DNA of 49,931 nucleotides, from assembly GCA_029932675.1 (NCBI GenBank), contig JAOZPP010000016.1, forward strand, positions 1 to 49,931, given 5' to 3'. Under the pieces are notes generated by a model that had not been told where the DNA came from, did no database searches, and saw only the letters and a program-made list of their open reading frames with translations. Shown here one piece after another: positions 16,488 through 22,952 of this stretch; within the stretch, counting starts at the first letter, position 1, and every line of letters starts with the position of its first letter. The DNA comes from a bacterium. Lineage in GTDB: Bacteria > SM23-81 > DAOVCL01. A program made the translations under genes and the position numbers.

Positions 16488-17162
16488 ATGCACCAGGCTA
16501 AGAGAGCACATGAGATTTCAGAGGAGAAAAGAGGCAATTATAGGGACCGTAATCCCGTAAGAGTGGTCGGTAGCTTACAGGTATTATCCCACGAGATGGA
16601 CTACAACATTAAAGGGGGTAGCTCGGAGCCTATGGTGGAGAATTATGCCGCTTTGTTGGTAGACCGCCGATTGTCACATTCAGCCAATGGAGGACAAAAA
16701 GCTCGCATGGTAAATCAACTACAGCAGCATCACGGGAATACCTATGTACAACGGATTATTGCACAGGCACAGAGCAAAGAAATTCCATCCGAAGAAATCT
16801 CACTTTCCTTTAGAACCTGTCCATGGACGTGCGAGGACTGCGACAGGTGGGAAAAAGAAGAGCTTGAAAAAGATAAAAATGAACTGATGAGACGGGCAAC
16901 AAGAAGTAAGTACAAAGGGTGTCGCGATTCCGCCTCAAATTGGGAGAAAGAGAAGGTATATGAAGTTCTGAGAAAGCGCCCTGAGTTTTGGCGGATCTTC
17001 AGAATGATGATAATTACTACAGCTGTGAACCGCGCTGAAATCAAGGATCCAAAAGTGAAGGCAGAATATGATGAATCTAGGCGGCGTGAGCTTTGGGAGT
17101 TTTATCATAGGAGTGCTGTCCAATGGGCATGGTATCAGGCTTGGACGAAGGCAGCTGAGTGA
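16488..17162 (+). CDS. Candidate eCIS cargo D: shared leader, Cys-rich C-terminus
   Basis: 224 residues from ATG 16488 with gaaggag just upstream. Residues 1-95 are homologous to the cargo C leader (MHQA start, SSEPMVENYAALL, RRLSHSANGGQKARM, and LQQHHGNTYVQRI at 78-90). The remaining ~125 residues are new: a CPWTCEDCDRW cluster plus a later YKGC could bind zinc, followed by a Lys/Glu/Arg/Trp-rich all-helical domain (SNWEKEKVYEVLRKRPEFWR and AVQWAWYQAWTKAAE). No known domain is recognised. The gene is distinctly AT-rich compared with cargo C, so the two C-terminal parts probably have different histories. Confidence 0.62.
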   Translation: MHQAKRAHEISEEKRGNYRDRNPVRVVGSLQVLSHEMDYNIKGGSSEPMVENYAALLVDRRLSHSANGGQKARMVNQLQQHHGNTYVQRIIAQAQSKEIPSEEISLSFRTCPWTCEDCDRWEKEELEKDKNELMRRATRSKYKGCRDSASNWEKEKVYEVLRKRPEFWRIFRMMIITTAVNRAEIKDPKVKAEYDESRRRELWEFYHRSAVQWAWYQAWTKAAE

Positions 17163-17250
17163 CATCTATGCCAGTTAGAATCACTGATCTCCAAACTTGG
17201 GTTCAGTTCTTGAATTGTGACACAAAGTATAAAACAACGGGGCATTTGAA

Positions 17251-18042
17251 TTGGTGGGTCTCATAAATAGGAAGTCAGAGGTGGAAGAGACAAGGCAAAA
17301 CCCCTGTATCACCTGTTCCGGCCATTGCTGTTCCCGGAATTTGATCAATGTCTGTGGATATGATGCCTGGTTGATCGCTCGTGGGTTGAGCATTAAGCCC
17401 ACGGACTTCCTTGCCTTTGCCCAACTCGAGGAGGAGGAGACTCCCTATAACTTCCAAATAGATGGATCGGGGAGATCATATTATCTGGTGCTCAATATGA
17501 ACGAGCAGCCAGATGGCTCGCGCCGTTGTATGTTTGGCATAAGTCTTCCCAGACATCAGCTTCGCTGTGGGATCTATAACCTCCGTCCCATCGCCTGTCG
17601 GGCCTATCCCTTTGTCCTCGAAGGTGGAGAGCCCGCCATCAAGCCCTGGGCCCTCTGTCCCCAGGGGGCATGGGACTTGAACGATCTCGATATTCTCCCA
17701 TTGAGGGAGGAATTAGGCAAGTTTCAGATGGAGTTCTGTATCTATGGTTTAGTGGTTACCCATTGGAATAAGGAGGTTTCCAAACAGCCTCCACGGAAAA
17801 AGTTAGATTTTCGTCCCTTCGTGCACTTTTTAATGGAGGTGTATGACCGTTTGCAAGAGGCACGGGAGAGGATTCCCCAGGCCAATTGGCCGGGTATCTG
17901 GAACCGCTGGCGGAGATCTATGGCCAGGGGGATAAACCCGCTGTGGTCAGAGGATGCGGGGTTAAACCAGCCACCAAGCTGGAAAGAATGGCTTGGGGAG
18001 ATACAGGGGGTGGTGGGAAATGCAGTTGATTATATGGGTTGA
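17251..18042 (+). CDS. YkgJ-family CxxCxxxCC protein
   Basis: 263 residues. The N-terminal motif NPCITCSGHCCSR (residues about 14-26) and the later RCMFGIS, LRCGIYNLRPIACRAYPF and LCPQGAW segments supply the conserved cysteines of the YkgJ zinc- or iron-binding family (CxxCxxxCC type). The last ~80 residues are helical and Trp-rich, longer than the minimal family. Start TTG 17251 is uncertain; GTG 17254 is equally possible and no strong ribosome binding site is visible. It lies between cargo D and the cap gene, in the same direction. Its role in an injection locus is unknown; modification or metal handling for cargo is a guess. Remnants of a similar 5' end lie at 14350 and just before 16488. 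Confidence 0.75.
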   Translation: MVGLINRKSEVEETRQNPCITCSGHCCSRNLINVCGYDAWLIARGLSIKPTDFLAFAQLEEEETPYNFQIDGSGRSYYLVLNMNEQPDGSRRCMFGISLPRHQLRCGIYNLRPIACRAYPFVLEGGEPAIKPWALCPQGAWDLNDLDILPLREELGKFQMEFCIYGLVVTHWNKEVSKQPPRKKLDFRPFVHFLMEVYDRLQEARERIPQANWPGIWNRWRRSMARGINPLWSEDAGLNQPPSWKEWLGEIQGVVGNAVDYMG

Positions 18043-18112
18043 CAGACCAAATTCGATGTGCTTGCGTTTCCATCTCAGCAAATAACATTAATAGCAGAAC
18101 AAGAGGTAATCA

Positions 18113-18934
18113 ATGATCCATGATTTAGATGAGAGCCTAAAGCAGCTTTTAATCGTCGAGGGAAAGCTAAACAGTGGGGAGATAGATATCCGCTTCGAAG
18201 CCCCTGATCGGGAGTGGGTAGGGAAACTCTCTAAGCCAACGATCAACCTCTTTCTCTATGATCTCCATGAGAACACGGAATTTCGCCGACACGATTGGAT
18301 AGTGAACCGGAGAGAGGACGGCACGGCTTCTAAACTGAAGCCCCCCCTCTGGATTGACCTCTCCTATCTAATTACGGTTTGGGCCAACGTGGTCGAAGAT
18401 GAGCACAGGCTCTTGTGGCATGTGCTGACGGTCCTCTCCCGCTTTCCCATTTTGCCCAAGGAGGTGATGCAAGGCGCATTAGCGAAAATGGATCATAAGG
18501 TCCAGACTAAGACGGCCCAGACTGATGGGGCTTACCGCAGTTTAGCTGAGCTCTGGGGCTCCCTGGAGACCCAGCTTAAACCGTCCGTTAACTATCAGGT
18601 CACCCTACCGCTTGATCGGGAGGTGGAGTTGCAGGCCCCCTTAGTGGTAAGCAAGCGTTTGAAAGTCGACCAATTACAGAAGACAGAGCTTCCTGATGAG
18701 CTCTTCCAAGTTGGGGGGAGGGTTTACTACCGGGGGAAGCCAGAGAGGGGTGTGGGGGAGGCCAGGGTAGTGATCAAGGAGTATGGTTTGGCGGTCACTG
18801 CCGATGAGATGGGTTATTTTAAATTTCCCCCAATTCCCTCGGGGGAGTTCACTCTCTCAGTGAGCACAAAAGAAGGTAGGAAAACCACCAAAAAGGCGAA
18901 GTTACCAGGGGAACGGGTGGATATTCCCCTCTAA
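18113..18934 (+). CDS. DUF4255 tail-terminator/cap protein (Pvc16/Afp16 type)
   Basis: 273 residues. The N-terminal ~185 residues carry the DUF4255 signature: IHDLDESLKQLL, a KPTINLFLYDLHEN strand and a PLWIDLSYLITVWA strand. In Afp/PVC particles this family caps the tube and sheath at the end away from the baseplate. Residues about 195-273 form a second beta-sandwich resembling carboxypeptidase-regulatory-like repeats (GGRVYYRGKPERGVGEARV, then ADEMGYFKFPPIPSGEF), an extension seen in some eCIS caps. ATG 18113 has agaggtaa upstream. It directly precedes the sheath gene (34-base gap), so cap and sheath are made together. Confidence 0.85.
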   Translation: MIHDLDESLKQLLIVEGKLNSGEIDIRFEAPDREWVGKLSKPTINLFLYDLHENTEFRRHDWIVNRREDGTASKLKPPLWIDLSYLITVWANVVEDEHRLLWHVLTVLSRFPILPKEVMQGALAKMDHKVQTKTAQTDGAYRSLAELWGSLETQLKPSVNYQVTLPLDREVELQAPLVVSKRLKVDQLQKTELPDELFQVGGRVYYRGKPERGVGEARVVIKEYGLAVTADEMGYFKFPPIPSGEFTLSVSTKEGRKTTKKAKLPGERVDIPL

Positions 18935-18968
18935 CTTCCCTTTTTGAAAGAAAGGAAAGGAGGGAAAA

Positions 18969-20504
18969 ATGCCTCAGTATCTCTCACCTGGGGTTTATGT
19001 GGAGGAAGTAGAGAGAGGGGCAAAGCCAATTGAGGGTGTAGGGACGGCAATAGCGGCCTTCGTTGGCTTTGCGGAGAAGGGTCCGGTCAATGAGCCGGTG
19101 TTTATCGCCAATTGGAGCCAGTTTCAAAATACCTTTGGCGGCTTCCTGCCCGGGGGATACCTGGCCCATGCGGTCTATGGATACTTCAACAATGGCGGGG
19201 GGAGCTGTTATGTGATCCGCCTTCCCCTTGGTGAAGAGGAGGCCGCGGAGGAGGCTCCCAAGCTCCTCTTAAAGGCCCGCACCGAGGGAGCCCCCCCCAC
19301 CCTGAAGGTGTTGGCCAAGGGGGAGCCAGAGGGGTTAAGGGTGGAGATTAGCGATGGCCCCGAGGGAACCTTTAATATGCGGGTTCGTCGAGGGACAGAG
19401 GAGGAGGTCTTTGAGAACCTCAGCTTGAGCAAGGCCAAGGGGGTGAGGAATGTGGCTGAGGTGGTGAACAAGGAGTCGAAGTTAGTGCAAGTTGAGGTTT
19501 TGGAGGCTCCGGGCTCCTTGAGTGAGAGGATCCCCATAGCTGGCCAATACGAGTTCCAGCTTGCTCCCGCCTCCACCCAACTCGTCCTGAAGAAGGCCGA
19601 ACCGGATCTCTTCGTGGGCGATGTTGCCGCTCGGAGGGGAATGGGGAACCTTCAGGTCCTCGATGACGCAACGATGATCCTGATGCCGGATATAATGGCG
19701 GCCTACAAGGCAGGGGCTCTGGACAAGAAGGGGCTAAAGGCCATCCAGCAGGCTATGTTGGATCATTGCGAGAATATGAAGGATAGGGTAGCCATCCTTG
19801 ATGCCCCTCCTGGTCTTACCCCCCAAGAGGTTAAGGCCTGGCGTCAGGAGGAGGCTGGCTTTGATTCCAAGTTCGGGGCGATGTATTATCCCTGGATAGA
19901 GGTTCCCGACCCCTCTGGAAATGGGAATATGGTGCAGATCCCCCCCTCTGGCCACATCGCCGGTATCTATGCCCGCAACGATGCCACCCGGGGTGTGCAC
20001 AAGGCCCCAGCGAATGAAGTGATTAGAGGGGCCGTGGGATTGGAGTACCAGATTACGAAGAGTGAACAGGACTCCCTCAATCCCATTGGGGTAAACTGTA
20101 TCCGTGCCTTCCCTGGAAGGGGGATCAGGGTCTGGGGGGCGCGCACCCTTTCCAGCGATGCGGCCTGGAGGTATGTCCCTGTCCGTCGGCTATTTAACTT
20201 CGTGGAGAAGTCCATAGAGTTGGGAACCCAGTGGGTGGTCTTTGAACCCAACGATATGGACCTTTGGGAGAGGGTGAAGAGGGATATCACTGCCTTCTTG
20301 ACCAGGGTTTGGAGGGATGGGGCCCTCTTCGGAGCCACTCCATCTGAGGCCTTCTATGTGAAGTGCGATGAGGAGCTGAACACTCCGGAGGTGCGGGATG
20401 CCGGGCAAATGATCTGCGAGATCGGCCTTGCCCCGGTGAAGCCCGCTGAGTTCGTCATCTTCAGGATCAGCCAATACACTGGTGGGGCGGAGGTTACCGA
20501 ATAG
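18969..20504 (+). CDS. Contractile tail sheath protein
   Basis: 511 residues with a strong aaggaggg site before ATG 18969. The beginning, YLSPGVYVEEVERGAKPIEG, is the classic start of phage-like sheath proteins. It is followed by GTAIAAFVGFAEKGP, FNNGGGSCYVIRL and, in the C-terminal half, the conserved sheath core (VNCIRAFPGRGIRVWGARTL, WVVFEPNDMDLWERVKRDI, ending FVIFRISQYTGG). It polymerises around the tube and contracts to drive the spike into the target. This is the only sheath gene in the window; PVC and Afp have three, many other eCIS have one. Intact length. Confidence 0.96.
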   Translation: MPQYLSPGVYVEEVERGAKPIEGVGTAIAAFVGFAEKGPVNEPVFIANWSQFQNTFGGFLPGGYLAHAVYGYFNNGGGSCYVIRLPLGEEEAAEEAPKLLLKARTEGAPPTLKVLAKGEPEGLRVEISDGPEGTFNMRVRRGTEEEVFENLSLSKAKGVRNVAEVVNKESKLVQVEVLEAPGSLSERIPIAGQYEFQLAPASTQLVLKKAEPDLFVGDVAARRGMGNLQVLDDATMILMPDIMAAYKAGALDKKGLKAIQQAMLDHCENMKDRVAILDAPPGLTPQEVKAWRQEEAGFDSKFGAMYYPWIEVPDPSGNGNMVQIPPSGHIAGIYARNDATRGVHKAPANEVIRGAVGLEYQITKSEQDSLNPIGVNCIRAFPGRGIRVWGARTLSSDAAWRYVPVRRLFNFVEKSIELGTQWVVFEPNDMDLWERVKRDITAFLTRVWRDGALFGATPSEAFYVKCDEELNTPEVRDAGQMICEIGLAPVKPAEFVIFRISQYTGGAEVTE

Positions 20505-20616
20505 CCACCCTGAGTTCTGGTCCTTGGACAGGATTGACGGGACGAGATAAACGGTCCCATTCATTTCAGAAAGGCCTGCACCGAAGGTGCGCTGAGTTCA
20601 TAGTAGAGGAAAAATT

Positions 20617-20682
20617 GGACGCAGATAGACACAGATCGTCAAGGTCTTTACTTTCTGCGGTTATCTGCGAGGATCTGCGTCC
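20617..20682. repeat. ACGCAGAT palindromic repeat, copy 1
   Basis: Ends ggacgcagat (20617-20626) and atctgcgtcc (20673-20682) are perfect 10-bp inverted repeats, with further partial repeats inside (cacagatc, ttatctgcga). A second copy is at 28588-28648. It fills most of the gap between sheath and tube 1, so it would be folded in the mRNA there. It resembles widely scattered short bacterial intergenic repeats. Confidence 0.7.
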
Positions 20683-20711
20683 TAACTAATTCGAGAAGGG
20701 AGGGATGATAG

Positions 20712-21152
20712 ATGCCAGACAAAGACCCTATTGCCTCGTTTAGCTTCTATGTGGAGGTGCAAGGGAAATTGGTGGGCAGGTTTCAGGAGGTGAGCGGCCT
20801 GGGATCGGAGAGCGAGGTCATCGAGTATAAGGCCTCGGACAAGGGAGGAGCGGAGTTAGTCCATAAGGTCCCGGGAAGGTTAAAATGGACGGACATCGTC
20901 CTCAAGCGCGGGATCACCGATGATATGGATATCTGGGACTGGAGGAAGGAGATCGAGGATGGGAGAGTAGAGGGAGCGCGGCGCAATGGATCCATCGTGA
21001 TGTATGGCCAGGATAACAAAGAAGTTGCTCGATGGAACTTCGTCAACGGTTGGCCATCCAAGGTCTCCGGTCCGTCCCTGAGCGCTAAGACCAACGAGAT
21101 CGGGATTGAGGAGTTAACCATAGTCCACGAGGGGCTCAAGCGGGCGAAGTAA
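20712..21152 (+). CDS. Tube protein 1 (T4 gp19-like)
   Basis: 146 residues. The chain ASFSFYVEVQGKLVGRFQEV, SGLGSESEVIEYK, GRLKWTDIVLKRGIT and IWDWRKEI is the standard signature of the conserved phage-like tube family, and it ends EELTIVHEGLKR. Subunits stack as hexameric rings to make the rigid inner tube that carries cargo. ATG 20712 is preceded by gaagggaggg. It follows the sheath gene after a repeat-filled 207-base gap. Length fits the family. It is the main tube subunit by analogy with Pvc1/Afp1; the second paralogue at 22506 is more likely the tube-to-baseplate adaptor. Confidence 0.94.
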   Translation: MPDKDPIASFSFYVEVQGKLVGRFQEVSGLGSESEVIEYKASDKGGAELVHKVPGRLKWTDIVLKRGITDDMDIWDWRKEIEDGRVEGARRNGSIVMYGQDNKEVARWNFVNGWPSKVSGPSLSAKTNEIGIEELTIVHEGLKRAK

Positions 21153-21574
21153 CCTGAGGGGCTCAGAATTCCACAAAATTCTGGGCCCTTGGGTAACCGG
21201 AGGTTGACTACACTTCTAACCGACTTTCCCGACCCGTTCCGGTTTGGGACGGGTAGTCGGGGGCTTTAGTCCCATAGAGAGGGCCTAATGGTTTTTGACA
21301 ACTTAATTGGGTAATGAGAAGAGGGTTTCCTCCCCCTTTGATGGGGGAGGACTAAGGGGAGGGTGACGATTACCCGATTAATAAATCAAAGACCATAAGT
21401 TGGGTAGAGGAAGAAGATTACTCTGGGCCTCCGAATCTGATGACGGGGAGATGTGGTGGCAGAAATACGATTCTGCCACCACACCAAGGGATTCCGTGGT
21501 GAATACTTTTTATCTATTCGTCTTCCGGAGATGCGAGGTTATCTGTGGTGAAATATAACAGTTTGAGGTAAGTT
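21153..21574. other. 422-base gap with several palindromes
   Basis: No gene is recognised. It contains an imperfect cccgacccgt/acgggtagtcggg palindrome near 21228-21263, a ctcccc...ggggag pairing near 21331-21351, and a 13-bp perfect stem tgtggtggcagaa/ttctgccaccaca at 21452-21464/21471-21483 with loop atacga. None has a T-tract suited to a terminator. This is the largest non-coding interval inside the structural block, so it may attenuate or process the transcript between tube 1 and the minor components. Confidence 0.45.
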
Positions 21575-21943
21575 ATGGAAGAGTTCCAGGATCAGTTTGA
21601 GTTTGTCCTCCCCAGGGGATACAAGGATAGCAAGGGCAAGATCCACCGCAAGGGAATAATGAGGTTGGCTACTGCTGCCGATGAGATCCAGCCCTTACGG
21701 GACCCTCGGGTAAAGGCAAATGAGGCATATCTGGTAGTTGTTCTCCTAGCCAGGGTGATTACCAAGCTGGGGGACCTTCCTGATGTGGATACAGGGGTGA
21801 TAGAGGGTCTCTATTCGGCAGACTTAGCTTATCTTCAGGATTTCTATCGGAGGATTAACGAGGACGGAACCACCAAGGCAACTGTTAAGTGTCCTCATTG
21901 TGAAAAGGAGTTCGAGGTAGATCTAAGCCACCCGGGGGGGTAG
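21575..21943 (+). CDS. Small eCIS tail-assembly protein with zinc-ribbon-like end
   Basis: 122 residues. It begins EDQF/FEFVLPRGYKDSKGK-like (seen as EFVLPRGYKD at residues about 9-18) and includes RLATAADEIQPLRDPRVK, then a hydrophobic helix AYLVVVLLARVITKLGDL. It ends with CPHCEKEFEV, a CxxC pair that could bind zinc as a half ribbon. Proteins of this kind follow the tube gene in many eCIS loci and are treated as tail-assembly or chaperone-like factors, by analogy with phage genes after the tube gene. Its stop TAG shares a base with the GTG of the next small gene, so they are translated together. Confidence 0.78.
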   Translation: MEEFQDQFEFVLPRGYKDSKGKIHRKGIMRLATAADEIQPLRDPRVKANEAYLVVVLLARVITKLGDLPDVDTGVIEGLYSADLAYLQDFYRRINEDGTTKATVKCPHCEKEFEVDLSHPGG

Positions 21944-22104
21944 TGGGCTACCCCCTCTCCAGCCTATATGAGGAGGTAGCCTACATCGCCTATCACTTTC
22001 ACTGGCCTCTGCCGGAGATCCTGCAGCTCTCCCATGCGGATAGGCGCAATTGGGCAGAGCAGATAAGCAAGATCAACCAGAAGCTAAGGGAAGCATATAC
22101 TTAA
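21943..22104 (+). CDS. DUF6760 small eCIS protein
   Basis: A 53-codon gene from GTG 21943, overlapping the preceding TAG stop by one base, and ending TAA 22102-22104. The product contains YPLSSLYEEVAYIAYHFHW and then PLPEILQLSHADRRNWAEQI, the pattern I know as DUF6760, a family found almost only in contractile injection loci right after the tail-assembly protein. It is small, helical and without signal peptide. Its role is not known; its strict position suggests a baseplate or chaperone function similar to phage tail-assembly overlapping genes. Easily missed because of its size. Confidence 0.88.
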   Translation: MGYPLSSLYEEVAYIAYHFHWPLPEILQLSHADRRNWAEQISKINQKLREAYT

Positions 22105-22224
22105 AGCACTCAACAGTCAATCTTCTGCTGCCAGTTCTCAGGCATCAGCAAGCAGGAAGAATTCTAACCGATTGTTGGCCGAAAATTTACTATTGGACCG
22201 CTGGTTGTTATTGGAGGAGATAGT

Positions 22225-22509
22225 TTGAAGGGGCTTAACATTGCCCGGTGGGTTCAATCCCTGCAGAGGGCTCGTCAACCCTATAAGGGTTACTATACTT
22301 TCGGTAGCCTGCAACGACAGGCGGAGGGGAGAACTGAGGGGATAGAGGCCTTGGAGGCCGAAGCTATGGCTGTGGAGGGGGTCTTTAGGGAGGTGGAGGA
22401 GGTTAACCCCTCTTCCCCAGATATAGAGGGCTTAACGGAGAAGGTATACCAACTCCTGAAGAGGGAGATGAGGATAGAGCATGAACGCAGAGGAGGCGAT
22501 CAATTTTGA
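22225..22509 (+). CDS. Small helical eCIS protein before tube 2
   Basis: 94 residues from TTG 22225 with ggaggag at 22213-22219. It starts with a basic segment (NIARWVQSLQRARQPYKG), followed by an acidic helical middle. It ends with LTEKVYQLLKREMRIEHERR, a helix also found in related form at the end of the 845-aa protein (VYERIKRRLQNEMERL). The stop overlaps the tube-2 start. No family name is certain; by position it may correspond to the small protein between tube genes in other eCIS (Pvc6-like place), perhaps an adaptor. Confidence in being a real gene is good, in function low. Confidence 0.68.
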   Translation: MKGLNIARWVQSLQRARQPYKGYYTFGSLQRQAEGRTEGIEALEAEAMAVEGVFREVEEVNPSSPDIEGLTEKVYQLLKREMRIEHERRGGDQF

Positions 22510-22952
22510 ATAAAACTGCTACAGGGAAGAGGCCTAAGTATTTCCCCGCTCACCGCTTCTCGGTAGAGATAGAGGGTTTGGTGGAAGCCATCTTCACCGA
22601 AGTCTCCGGATTGGAAGGGGAGGTAGAGGAGTTCACCTATCTGGAAGGGGGGGCAAATGATATGGTCCATCACCTTCCGGTGAGAGTAAAATATCCTCAT
22701 CTGGTGCTTAAAAGGGGGATGACCGAATCAGGTGGCCTCTGGGAGTGGCACAAGAAGGCTCAGTCTGGAAATATAGAGAGGAAGAACATCTCCATCTTCC
22801 TTTATGGTCCAGATGGAGAATCGATCCATCAATGGAATTTCTTCCGCGCCTTCCCAGTGAAGTGGACAGGTCCCTCTCTGAAGGCAGATGGAACCGCAGT
22901 GGCCATTGAATCGCTGGAGATCGCCCATGAGGGAATGGAGATAGTCAAATGA
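22506..22952 (+). CDS. Tube protein 2 (baseplate-proximal tube/adaptor)
   Basis: 148 residues from TTG 22506, four bases inside the preceding gene, with gaggagg near 22490. It is a paralogue of tube 1: HRFSVEIEGLVEAIFTEV, SGLEGEVEEFTYLEGG, VRVKYPHLVLKRGMT, LWEWHKKAQSG and a final ESLEIAHEGMEIVK line up with the same segments. In Afp/PVC-type particles such second tube proteins form the first rings on the spike (Pvc5/Afp5 position). Its TGA overlaps the ATG of the 845-aa protein, so the two are coupled. Confidence 0.92.
   Translation: MNKTATGKRPKYFPAHRFSVEIEGLVEAIFTEVSGLEGEVEEFTYLEGGANDMVHHLPVRVKYPHLVLKRGMTESGGLWEWHKKAQSGNIERKNISIFLYGPDGESIHQWNFFRAFPVKWTGPSLKADGTAVAIESLEIAHEGMEIVK

Noticed and set aside
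21452-21483. Terminator after tube 1
   Set aside because: The 13-bp stem is strong but no T-tract follows and it lies 300 bases beyond the stop, so it is kept only as a palindrome.
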